The notes under the pieces are model-generated. The model worked only from the letters and a program-made list of their open reading frames with translations, was not told the DNA's origin and did no database searches. Shown in pieces: positions 53,829 to 64,000 of a stretch of 64,000 bases of DNA. A program made the translations under genes and the position numbers. Source of the stretch: Glebionis coronaria (Eukaryota; Streptophyta; Magnoliopsida; Asterales; Asteraceae); NCBI GenBank assembly GCA_025667525.1, contig CM046878.1, forward strand, positions 519,134,274-519,198,273. Direction: 5' to 3'. Within the stretch, counting starts at the first letter, position 1; the number at the start of each line of letters is the position of its first letter.

Positions 53829-55293
53829 TGTAGAAACTAGAAGGGTGGGGGGGTTGAATAGTTTCTATAATTAAGGTCATAATAAAAGTTATGTTGGTCC
53901 CAAAATTACGTTTTACTTGAAAAATAGTTTCATAGTTGTTAAGTCAATTTCCAACCCGTTTGCCATATCTAGTGATTACGGAAATTCAATGCATGAATGT
54001 AAATATAAATAAGTAATAAGTAAGGAAAAAAGCAACCTAAGGTAAGACACCAAGATTTATAGTGGTTCGGCAACGAAGCTCTCTCTTCGTTCCTACTATA
54101 CTCCTTGAGTACACCTTACTCGAGATTTCCACTACATCCACAAGCTCACTTCTTGGCGGAGAAAACCTTACAACGTCGCTTACAATGTTTTTCGACACTA
54201 AGCTAAATGCCAGAACATAATCTTAGTTAGGACCAATTTACGTTGCCCATCTTCTTTTTTGACACAAGGCTAGATGTCGAGTCCTAATTCAAAGCTAAAA
54301 CCAATCTTTACAACTCTTCACTTTCAAGTTGAGTGAAAATTCACAATACATATACACACAATCACATCACTTTGTAGTTTAGTGAGAACTAACACACAAG
54401 ACTCATTACAACACAAGATACATCCAAGTATACATATATAACTTGGATTAACACAAGACTAATCCAAGTATACATATATACATTGGATTTACACAAGACT
54501 AATCTAAGTATACACAAATACCTTGGATCTACACAAGACTTAAATAAACAAAGTGATGAACATGTCTAGATCTAAGAAATGATGATTTTCATCAAGGCTT
54601 CATCTTTTATCACATCACAGATGTATGAGTGATCTTCTCTTTGGACAAGTAAAGAAGGGGATCAAGAGGATAATCATAAGTAAACATACTTAACAAATTA
54701 AGTGATCATTTACTAATGACTGGAAACATAGAAAGAAGATAAGAAGTAGAAAACAGTCCCAAAAGGTTCATTGGAAAATGAAAATATGATCAACTATTTA
54801 TATGAGACAAAAAGTAACGCCTCTCTGGGCGCGGCTCGTTAAATGGGTTGGCGGCTTAATATTGATATTGAGCCACATGCACCTATACTGAGTTGCAGGC
54901 TCTAGAGCCTACTCCTTTTTGTCCTTTAGTGGGGAAATCCATCTGGTGAATTTTATATCTCAATGGTATATTCTTAGGCCATTTGGAATATGCTAAATTC
55001 AAATTTTCAATTTCTGTATTAATAAAACATTTTCTTAAAAATAAAGTTTATTAAAATATTTTGTCACATTTTTATAAATGTGAGTTTGAGGTTAATAACT
55101 TTTTATGATCACTAAACTTGTATAAGATATGTCTGTGTAAGACTTAAATGATTATTACCTTGATGATAGTGATTGTTGAATAATTTGTCTTTCAATTATC
55201 TTTGACGATAAATGTTTTTACACTTTATCGTGATCAAAACTAAGAAATATTAGTTATTACAAATAATATTTTTATGCATTGGTTGCATTAACA
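53829..55293 (-). mobile_element. 5' LTR of element C (1,465 bp)
   Basis: Full TG...CA ends (TGTTAATGCAACC... to ...TTTCTACA). A palindromic cassette at 54828-54901 lies 26 bp upstream of a TATAAATAG box (minus, 54802-54794). It differs from the 3' LTR at many positions, indicating an older insertion than A2. Confidence 0.93.
54828..54901 (-). repeat. Palindromic cassette C-LTR5
   Basis: In + order: GCGCGGCTCGTTAAATGGG, GCGGCTTAATATTGATATTG, AGCCACATG and TACTGAGTTGCAGGC. It matches C-LTR3 with several substitutions. Confidence 0.8.
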
Positions 55294-55503
55294 GTAACAT
55301 TTAAAAAAATAGGGGTCCCACTGTTGTTTTTACCGAGTTGTTGGAAACCTACCGGTAGTGGGATGTTTATTACCTCGAAACCAGACCTTACGCGTGGGTT
55401 CCTGGTGAGGTTAATGGGTATGCAACGTGTGGCTTTTGCCATGTGGACTTCATTCATGGGTTTTAAACCACACTACCCAGCCTTAGAGAGCATGATTTTA
55501 TAA
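55294..55503 (-). other. Continuation of the Harbinger-like locus past element C
   Basis: It starts with the GTAAC duplication. ATAGGGGTCCCACTG and CATGTGGACTTCATTC are the kind of GC-rich, GGGTCCCAC-bearing DNA found upstream of Harbinger Myb genes (weak, from memory). It would be the 5' flank of the 44608-45970 pseudogene. No coding potential is supported. Confidence 0.45.
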
Positions 55504-57089
55504 CGCCGAACTCGACAATATGCCTACATGATTTGATGTTGGTTGACGTTATGGTATTGATTTTTGTGTTAGGCCGACGTTGTTGGTTGAGTTACTCCAC
55601 TAACTTTCATCAACGCGCATTGATGAGTATTTCAAACAAAAGTATTTAACCCCCTCCAAACGGGTAGTTGTTTGAAAAAAACACTTTTTTCATAATTGCA
55701 CACAACTTTACCTTGTTTTATATACTTTTTGACACAACGTTTTCTTTTCTCATGATTCTTTTTCTAAAAATTCAAATGTTTTTTTAAAATTTAGAATGTA
55801 GTTTTTATTTTAAATGAATGAATGAAATGAATAAGTTATTTTGTTTTAATGATGAATTGTTTATGGTGTTTTCTGAAAAATAAAAAAACCATACTCAAAA
55901 AGGTGATTTTAGTGTTGTTGATTGCGTATAGCCTGGGCACGACGCATTAGACCTAAAACCATACATCAAATCTTGGGCTCAGGCCAAGTATGCAAAAGCC
56001 CACCACGGTGGCAAAGTTCTAAGCTAATCAATTCTCTGAGAGCAGATCCACAACATAACACGGACATGCTATCCTAAAAGCACGTCCGGGACCCCTATGG
56101 ATAAGTTCTCAAGAACGGGTCTGTCGGTCAAGATTAGCAAACAAATGAAAATGGGCTTTTGGGACCACAAAGGCCCACTTCAAGTACTATCTGAAATACT
56201 AAGGGAAGCCCAGTACTTTCTCTTATAAATATCACACTCTGACACTCCAAACGGGGTGTGATTTTCTCACTCTTCCCAATACATACAAGTACTTCTGAAA
56301 ACATGAATACTTACTCTCACGCTAGAGTCTAATCGTGGGGTACGTCCCCACGGTAAGGACTAACGGTATACTTTACTTGTGCAGGAAATCATCAAAAACA
56401 TATCTTATTAGTACAAGATCCAACTCAATCCAAGACATCTGAGCCCCTTCCGCTAGGAACTCAAAGCTGCTCTCTACCTCGACCGATCACCGTACTAACA
56501 AGGGGCTCCATCCTTTGGACCCAGTACATAACTGTGTTCTAAAGATCTCATTCCAATACGAGCACCTCGACACGAGACACCCTATCCCACACACGTCCGA
56601 CATGTGGAGCGCGATAATGGAGGGAGCTAATAAAAAAACAAAGAACCTAAACAACCGAGTGTCCGACACCGAAGTTAAGGAATTCTGCGACGATTATTAA
56701 TACCAGCTATTACCACATGTCGTCGAAATTTTTTGTGAAGAAAAGCAACACAAGCAAAAGTTGAGATCTCTAAAAAAATTGCCTACATCTCGTGGATGGA
56801 CTACAGGGCAGACGACCCCCCCCCCCCCCCCCCCCCCCTCCACTTCGAGTCCCCGACTCATGGACAGAGGAAGCGTGGAGGTATGAAAGGAAAATGTTCC
56901 CAAATAGACCGCAAAAAACCAAAGTGTTTTCTCACGAATAAACTGGGGATCCCCTAGTAGAAAAGATCGAGGCACAAAGACAGTTTTCACAAGGCTAGGT
57001 CCAAAAGATGAAGGAGTCTTCCACAGACTAGGCGAAAGGAAAAGAAAGTCGTTCGAAAAAATCCCCAGATACCGACTGATGTATTATTT
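55504..57089 (+). other. Unassigned retroelement-like leader
   Basis: No recognised protein. A TTATAAATATCACAC box at about 56224-56238 is followed by a CT/ACA-rich leader, and then by an open frame of 61 codons at 56515-56700 (MDPVHNCVLKISFQYEHLDT onward) with no family match. A run of about 23 C lies at 56816-56838. The arrangement resembles the LTR-to-gag junction of a Gypsy-type element, but no primer site or partner LTR is visible. Confidence 0.4.
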
Positions 57090-57536
57090 TGTAGAAACTA
57101 GAAGGGAGGAGGGAGGATTTAATAGTTTCACTAGTTAAAATGATCCAAAGATTGGTTTTCAAAAACTAGATTCATGTGGTTTATGTGAAACATTCATATG
57201 AACAATATGAATAAGTGATAGTGTCTCTAAACTAATAATCACAAAGTATATGCAATAATGAATAAAGAATGGAACGAGATACAGAAAGAAAAGATCAAAC
57301 CGACACCAAGGATTGATAGTGGTTCAGACACAAAACTCACTATTCGTTCCTCCTTCACTCCTCGAGTACTCCTTACTCGAGAGTTCACTAATCAACAAGC
57401 TCATTGAGGTGGAGAAACCTTGCACGTCGCTTAACCAATTTTTGACTCTAAGCTCAAAGTTGAGATCTAATCTTTGCTAGGACAAATCTACACCAATGTA
57501 CTTTAAGGAATAAGTATACATACACAACTTCCAACA
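57090..57536 (-). mobile_element. Old Sirevirus-type LTR, left piece
   Basis: It begins TGTAGAAACTAGAAGG, the LTR edge shared with elements B and C. The ACTCGAG...CTCGAG block and conserved leader sequence follow. It is interrupted at 57537 and resumes at 60353. Confidence 0.82.
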
Positions 57537-60347
57537 CTTGATAAGTGGACCGTTATGTGTATTTACGGCGTGTCATCAAAGCATGTAAGGTAATATGTAC
57601 TAAAACATACATGACCAAAAGAGAAAAACCAGAATCAAACATCGGTTCCCAAACATAAGCCCAAAACATAAATAAAATAAAGGAAGAGAGAAGGACAAAA
57701 CAAGTGTCTAAACAACCATAAGTATAAGAGGGCAAAAAAAGAAGATGTCTAAGGAAGCTTCCATCCTATGCACGTCCTCCAAGTGCTCAAGTATGTCCTT
57801 GGGTACCTGCCGTTTTGGGACATGGAAAGGAAAATATATGGCTGAGCAATATGCTGAGTGAACTAATATATAACATGGTATGAATGACTGAAATATAAGT
57901 AAAGACTGAAAAGCAGCGGAAATGTATAAGTCCTGAAAAACTTGGAACATGTTTATAAACTGGTTTTATACTTTGAAAAGCTTATGATTAACTTATGAAA
58001 AACTGTATTTTAAATATAGCCAAGCGCCCATATAGGTCATGAGGTATCACTGTGCATGAATACATAGAGGGGTGACCTTGTCATGTAATTAGAGGGGTTG
58101 CCTCTAATTATACTGGTCTGGGTAGGAGGGATCAACTCCTTATGAAGGATGCAAGGCACACACCACATTCACCATGAAAATCCTGACTGAAAACATGTAA
58201 CTAGGATGCACCCATACGCCCCACATGATAATATAAATAATGGTCAAACTAAAAGGGACGCCACGAGCAATCACGCTGTCGTGGGGAAGTCATAACACTA
58301 GTGCCTCCAGTGTTATGGTTATGGTACCTCCATAACTATATGAACTGGCATGCATGTATATATTGCTCATGCATTTAAAATAAAACATAAGCATCCAAAA
58401 CATATTAATTAACTAGAGAAAATAGATGGCCGCAAACGGGGAATCCTAATCAAACATACGAAGGAATGTCCATACTGAAGGACAGAATACCCGTACCTTA
58501 TGTCCAGTAGTGAAGCTAGAATGGTAGCAGAATGATCTACTCCGACTTCACGGATACTACATAAATAAGACCTGTATGAGTTGCCTATACACTTTTACTG
58601 GTTCTAAGTGTTCTTAACTTATTTTATATGTTCTTATCATGTTTTACTGTTTCATGTATTACCTTGTAATTATTCATGTTTTCCATGTATTCTGATTATG
58701 TATTTCATGTATTCTTGTGTTATAATACTTTTAGTATCATCATGAGTAACTTTCTAAAAATAGTAGGTTTCCAAAAATAGTAAGCTTCCAAAACAGTAAG
58801 TTTTCAAAAATAGAAAGTTCCCATATATAGTGATAAACTTGATAATAAATATAAAACATGAGCTAGTGCTTAATAGTCATAATTTATAAGTCATGATGAT
58901 TTCTTAGTAAAGCTTATTAAATTAAATACTTAGGTTAAAATGATTATTAATTAATAATGAAATGTATGGTTATTAATTAATAAAGTGACATGATTCATTT
59001 AATAAAACTTTGCCTTATCTCAATAATTAAATTAAAGTATTGTTTTTATTTTAATTAAGCAATAATAAAAATACTTAGGTTATTACATGAATTATTACAT
59101 TTAATAGTTATAACCTAAGTTTTCATGATTTAATAATTAATTATAATAATAACATGTATTTAAATTAATTAATTTAATAAAAGTGGGTTAACCAAATAAA
59201 ACCCTCGTGAACCGTGTCCTAACCCGAGCCTACCGAGACTCCCATGTCTTGGTGGCACAAACAAACGACAAACTATGCCAAACAATCAAAACAGTGTTGT
59301 CCAACATATATAATTAGTTCTGTCCAATATCTAAGCACAGTTTTGTCCAATATCATTTTATTAGTTCTGTCCAACATCTTTTAGCCCAGACCTGTCCAAT
59401 AACCCTGTACCCCCTGTTTGGCAGCAAGTCAACCCCGACTGCCCTGTTTTTCCTGATGCTGCCTAATACTACCCACTAGTTGCTTATCCCTTCCTGTTGC
59501 CAGTTTATAGCTACCCACTGTTATTAACCAAACCCCACTGTTGGTGTTTGGGGGCTTGCGACTGCTCCACAAAGCACACGCCGACCCTTAGGGGTTGCGG
59601 CTGTGTGTTCCAAAACACCACCAATACCAAGTTTGGTCTCGGTTTACGTGATCCCGACCACAAACAAAGCCCGAAACCCTTTTTACTCTTGTTTACTTCC
59701 TTGATTAACATGTTTTAATTCTTATTAATGAATTCTTAAACATACTAAATAAAAGAAAAAGGGATTAAAGATTACCTAATAGCGTGTTATGGTTTAGTAA
59801 ACAATTACATGAACACGAACCTAAATTCTTGGATGACCCACGTTATATCCTCTTATTCTTGGTGTGGTGAAACGACGACAGCAAGAAGAAACCAAAAAAA
59901 AAGTCGACAGTTTTAGTTGTGTTTTAGGGTTTTGTGATTTGTTGCCTAAATATAAACTCCCCCCCCCCCCCCCCCCGTGTTTTTATTTGTTTTGGACTAG
60001 GACTCCCAAATGGGCCATGGGCCCTTTTTTTCCCTCTACTAGCCGTCCAAACACAAACACCCTACACCTTTTTTTAATTTCGTGCCTTGTTAAATCTTAT
60101 GCGTGTTCAGATTTTTAAATGTCGTGTTACATTCTTGTTATGTTTATACATGTTATACGTAAATACGTATCGTATATTAATAGTAATAATAATAATAATA
60201 ATAATAATATACGTAACTAATATACATATTAATTATATAAATGTTCGTGTCGCGTGTCATATATTAATTAATAGTAATGTTTTAATTTATACGTGATTTC
60301 ATGTATTTAACGTACTAAGGTATTTTAAAACGGGTTTTGCGTTTACA
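57537..60347 (-). mobile_element. Probable Gypsy solo LTR (2.8 kb) inside the old LTR
   Basis: Flanked by CAACA at 57532-57536 and 60348-60352. On the minus strand it starts TGTAAACGCAAAACCCG and ends CCACTTATCAAG, so only one end is canonical. No coding region is found. The interior resembles long chromovirus-type plant LTRs (GCCTCCAGTGTTATGG and GCATGCATGTATATATTGC blocks, from memory). It contains 18 C near 59959-59976 and an (AAT)n run near 60183-60209. Confidence 0.62.
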
Positions 60348-60352
60348 CAACA

Positions 60353-60916
60353 ATTTGGATCTTCACAATGACACAAAAATGAAACAAAGTTTGGATCTTG
60401 AGTATACTTGAACTTGACACAACACTTCAAGGATGAAAGTATTCTTCTCTTTGCACTAGAGAGGATGAGATGAGAAAAGAAAGATTCACTTATTAAACAA
60501 GTATAATCAACCAGATAACCAATGATTTGTGTGACTGAAGAAGGGGCTTTGAATATGACAATATGTGTACAAAAGAGGTGAAAAGAAAATCTGGATATGG
60601 TATACTATTTATAGGAGAAAGGTCCAACGGCTAGTACTGGGCGCGATTCATTAAATAGGTCGGCATTCCTAATTGATAAGGAACCGCAAGGATCTATAAT
60701 GATCTGCAGGGACTTAAGTCTACTCTTTTTTGTCCTGTAGTGGAGAAACTCTATCTGGTGAAATATATATTCAAATGGAATGTTCTTTATCCATAAGGAA
60801 TATCCTATTTTCAAATTTCCATTTTCTTTTTAATAAAATATTTTCTTAAAATTAAAGTTTATTTACAAACTTTTGTCACTTCTACATAAAAGTGAGTTTT
60901 AAGAAAATTATAAATC
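60353..60916 (-). mobile_element. Old Sirevirus-type LTR, right piece
   Basis: It continues the 57090-57536 LTR. A minus-strand TATAAATAG box (60613-60605) lies about 27 bp downstream of a palindromic cassette (60640-60711). It is cut at 60917 before the expected LTR start. Confidence 0.8.
60640..60711 (-). repeat. Palindromic cassette F (old LTR)
   Basis: In + order: GCGCGATTCATTAAATAGG, CGGCATTCCTAATTG, ATAAGGAACCGC and CTATAATGATCTGCAGGG. It has intermediate half-sites: TTCCTAATTGATAAGGAACC. Confidence 0.72.
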
Positions 60917-61100
60917 TGTTGGGTCAGTATTTACTGACCCTGAAGCAACTCTAGGATTTGAATATAAAATCCCCCTAAGTGTTTCATGCTCAGCAGTAAG
61001 GCCAGTCTGCTGAAGGATGACCAGAGGAACAAAGTTCCTATTTAAGACTTTATAGCTTAAGAAAGTTCAGCAATCCCTTCCAGTAAACTTAGAAGACAAA
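60917..61100 (+). mobile_element. LTR start fragment of an unrelated element
   Basis: TGTTGGGTCAGTATTTACTG begins this piece. Bases 60921-60940 are a perfect 9-bp inverted repeat (GGGTCAGTA / TACTGACCC). The piece is cut by the next LTR at 61101. The element family is not identified. Confidence 0.5.
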
Positions 61101-62792
61101 TGTCACACCCCACCATGGCGGAATATGGGGCGCGACGTATGGATACCATCACAACATGGCGTGTCTATAGAGATAACTATATGAAATAAGAAATGTCATA
61201 ATATGGAGACACAAAGTCATGACAATATCTCATCAGACTCAGGAGTCTAGGTAAGTAGGTAACAGTCCTACCGCTTACCCAAGACAAACAAATAACATAA
61301 CCAAACAAATATATGTATGTCACAGTATCACTATTTAAAAGAACAAATAAAAACTAAGAAGGAAACGGGGATTCTCCTTCTATATGCATTCCTAAGCTTC
61401 TCCAATCCTAGCCAGTTATGTTCTCATGCTTAACCATAGTATCACCTGAAAGAGACACTAAAACACGTCAACATAAAGTTGGTGAGAGTCATAGGTTTAG
61501 ACTCCAACGCTAAATCAATTACAAGCTGTGAATAACAACTATCAACACAATAACATATGGACAATGTGCTACAATTATGTATTAACAACTAGCATTCAAG
61601 ATCAATCATTCCAAACCAAAATCCAAGGCTCCTACCTTGCCAAACAACATGGTATCATAGATGATCACACTATGTACCTATCCCAAGGCCACTACCTTGT
61701 CAAACCACAAGGCCACTACCTTGTCAAACCTCAAGGCCACTACCTTGTCAAACCACAATAACTGAGACGGCACGTGTCCCCCGATCCAAATCATACACAA
61801 TCAAGAATCACATAGCAGTTAATCACATAATGTACACACAAGTCCATCACAAACCTCAAAAACATTCACAGCATCAATTTATAAATAACTCAACACAGTG
61901 TCTCTTCCATCCCATCTGGAAGTCAAAATCAATAATAAACATGGGACTATGAAACTCACCTGATAGCTTCTTCACAAGTCCTCGCACTAGCAACAAGCTA
62001 ACAAACCAAAAACACGAAATCAATACAGGAACCAATTACTAAGATGGCTCATCAACCTATGATGGACATCTAGTCTATTCCCGTATAATTACCTCATTGT
62101 TAAGCTCTAATCACCCCCATTACCCTTCCTTAACAAGTCCCTAACTTGGTTAAGTTTAATAGCTATCCCGTTCAGAATTTTACACAAAACAATCCCAGTT
62201 TTAGGTCTCAAAACTTTAAGTCAAACGTCCATTTAAACATACCCATGGTTTCTGTAAAAGGAATATTCACACTTTTATACATGTTAGCTAAAACCTCCCA
62301 CTTGCACTAACCTTAAAGCTACTGTTAAGGCCCAGATATATGTGTATATATTGCTACCTATCCAGAATTCACTGATTTTAAACGTATGAAAAGTTCATTA
62401 CCATTAGAGGGTCTTACCCTAAATCACAATCTTATCCCAAGTGCAGATCCTTACTACAATATATAAACCATCTCTCATGTTCGTGAGAATATCCCAATGC
62501 AACCCTAAGTACCCCAAACAACCCAAAACTTAAAAAGAAAACAGGCTGAATTCAAAACTGTTTTGACCTCCGACTGTTGTAACCTGTTTTTGACCCACTT
62601 CCCCACCTCCAATTTAGTTCTAGTTTCTTGATTTAGAAAGACAACTCAATTACCTATCCAGGACTAGTTTGATCGCATCTTGAATGTTCCTAGAACTCGA
62701 GATATGATCAAAACAATAGACTCAAAATTCTGCCCAGTTTTTAAAAACGGGTTTTATACAAATTGATCTAATTAATAACCTATAACCCTTCT
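61101..62792 (+). mobile_element. Gypsy-type LTR, partial
   Basis: TGTCACACCCCACCATGGCG is the kind of opening found on plant Tekay-like chromovirus LTRs (memory). No gene is present. A 24-bp tandem repeat lies at 61682-61760. The far end is cut by a Copia LTR at 62793. Confidence 0.6.
61682..61760 (+). repeat. 24-bp tandem repeat, three copies
   Basis: CAAGGCCACTACCTTGTCAA followed by ACC(A/T) is repeated three times with one base difference. A looser copy (CCAAGGCTCCTACCTTGCC) lies upstream near 61622. Confidence 0.92.
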
Positions 62793-63113
62793 TGTAGTAT
62801 TATCGACTACAACCTAGTTACTAGATGCGGATAACTCCGATCAAAGATGCATCGAATCGACAGAAAAGAAAACCCACAAGGTATGTACCCTAATCGAACC
62901 GATTAGTTTAGTACATTGATAAAGAAGCGTTGTGAATCTCGTTCCCCCTCACCTCCTTTTATAGAGATGAGGGGGAACCGACTAATACATAGTCCTACGG
63001 GTCGGGTTGGGCTTCGACACAGCCAACCGACCTTTATTGCTATAGGCTACTTAGGAATCTTGATAACTATCCCCTAGACATGACTTAGGCTAATAAAGAC
63101 TAAATACATAACA
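62793..63113 (-). mobile_element. 3' LTR of Copia element D (about 321 bp)
   Basis: On the minus strand it begins TGTTATGTATTTAGTC after AAGGTGGAAAT, a weak polypurine tract. A CTATAAAAGGAGG box lies near 62968-62955. The other end is placed at TGTAGTATTATCG (62793) because it gives TG...CA ends; that edge is less certain. Confidence 0.65.
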
Positions 63114-63133
63114 ATTTCCACCTTAGGCTTATA

Positions 63134-63994
63134 TTAGCCTATCCCAACACTCAGCAGCTTCAAGCAGTGTTGTAACTTGCGTCCAGGTACCACCTTCGTC
63201 AAGGCATCCGCAGCATTGTGTTCAGTACACACCTTCAGAACTTCAGCCGTCTTTGCAACCAAGACTCTTCTGATAAAGTGATAACGCACATTGATGTGCT
63301 TAGTCCTATCATGAAAAACATGATTCCGCGATAGATGAATCGCGCCCTGATTATCACAATTAACTGCAACAGTGTTAAGCTTCACGCCTAACTCTTCCAA
63401 GAATCCCCTTAGCCAAATAGCTCCTTTCACAACCTCCGTAAGTGTCATATACTCCGCTTTAGTTGTCCACAAAGCCTCCTTGTGCTGCAACTTAGCTTCC
63501 CAGCTCCTCGCACATCCATGTATCAGCAACTCGTACCCTGTGATTGATCTACCCATGACAGTGATCGATCTACCCATGGTGTAGTCAAAATCCACAAAAA
63601 CTTGTACGTATGTCTGTAATCCACGATCAAATCTATCCAACATACTCACATCTGCAGATGCTATGTCAGGTCTCGTGCAGACCACCTGATACTCCTGGCT
63701 TCCAACCGCATATATATATGACCACTTACTATTCTTTACCACATCACAGTCCCCTGATAGACTATCCTCCAACGACAGTATGGAGTGTCCCTTCAACAAA
63801 GTCTGTACCAACTTTCTGTTGTAAAACCTGGACTGTGACACCCTCAGAGTATTACCACTCCGATTCCTGATGATCTTAATACCAAGTATATTTCCCTTTG
63901 CTTTTACCAGCAAATCCTTAGTAACCGAGATCTCAGCCTTGCATCCGCAAGAAAATACCATACAATCTATATAGAGAAATAGATGTATGAACAT
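63134..63994 (-). pseudogene. pol: Copia element D: end of reverse transcriptase and RNase H
   Basis: The frame is open from near the window edge to 63134. It starts at the RT active site, but reads FLYIDCMVFSCG where Copia elements have YVDD, so the second catalytic Asp is lost. RNase H motifs are VFVDFDYTMG (YADSDYAGD-type), TKAEYMTLTE, CDNQGAIHLS, RTKHINVRYHF and AADALTKVVP. A duplicated MGRSIT occurs near 63555-63578. The lineage differs from A and B, Tork-like by appearance. Most of the element is outside the window. Confidence 0.88.
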
Positions 63995-64000
63995 ACCTGG

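Larger units (their letters stand above)
46090..55293 (-). mobile_element. Non-autonomous Sirevirus-like element C (9.2 kb)
   Basis: Two LTRs of about 1.45 kb, a perfect initiator-Met primer site and a GTAAC duplication define a full-length minus-strand insertion. The LTRs are related to element B, but no protease, integrase or RT is present. The 6.3-kb interior holds a transposon-protein-like ORF and two related small Ser/Pro-rich ORFs. Palindromic cassettes lie in both LTRs and at three internal sites. It must have moved with enzymes supplied by another element (inference). Confidence 0.92.

Noticed and set aside
55279..55503. 74-codon ORF after element C
   Set aside because: It begins inside the LTR and crosses the target duplication, so it is a chance frame.
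59864..60296. Small ORFs near the poly-C run and AAT microsatellite
   Set aside because: Low-complexity composition and no family resemblance.

Overview
This window is plant nuclear DNA made almost entirely of nested transposable elements plus one integrated plant pararetrovirus. I see no ordinary cellular gene. The flowering-plant assignment rests on Ty1/Copia elements primed by initiator-Met tRNA, a caulimovirid integration, hAT and PIF/Harbinger remnants, and AT-rich DNA between elements. The gag, linker and post-pol ORFs resemble proteins I remember from Asteraceae genomes, so that family is my best guess (inference).

Layout. 1-4017: the 5' part of a Copia element on the minus strand (copy A1) whose gag is open to the window edge. 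4018-8160 and 26046-28557: a plus-strand Copia element of Sirevirus type (element B), split by a complete 17.9-kb minus-strand Copia element (A2, 8161-26040, perfect GGATC target duplication). A2 is the same family as A1. It carries a very large extra ORF after pol and two related minisatellites. 28963-41653: a rearranged endogenous pararetrovirus with movement protein, coat protein, polymerase and transactivator/viroplasmin on the minus strand. It includes a 1.39-kb inverted repeat with two facing promoters and a 2.8-kb insertion. 42523-43069: a hAT-type MITE. 44608-45970: a decayed Harbinger-associated Myb-like gene whose upstream region is interrupted by a non-autonomous Sirevirus-like element (element C, 46090-55293, target duplication GTAAC). 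55294-57089: Harbinger flank and an unassigned retroelement-like leader. 57090-60916: an old Sirevirus LTR split by a 2.8-kb probable Gypsy solo LTR. 60917-63113: a short LTR fragment, a Gypsy-like LTR and a Copia 3' LTR. 63134 to the window end: the RT/RNase H end of a third Copia lineage.

How the parts relate. Every element here is broken or non-autonomous except, as far as can be seen, the gag of A1. The most unusual pattern is in the Sirevirus-type elements. A compact palindromic cassette (alternating GCGG...TTATC half-sites) lies about 25 bp upstream of the LTR TATA box. It is repeated inside the elements ahead of small ORFs, each time followed by a TTTAAA box just before or near the ORF start. 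The half-site sequence differs between elements but is uniform within each one. This looks like a portable promoter or hairpin module, and I give it the highest interest. The inverted-repeat virus locus (a possible source of antiviral small RNAs) and the post-pol ORF of about 1,320 codons in A2 come next.
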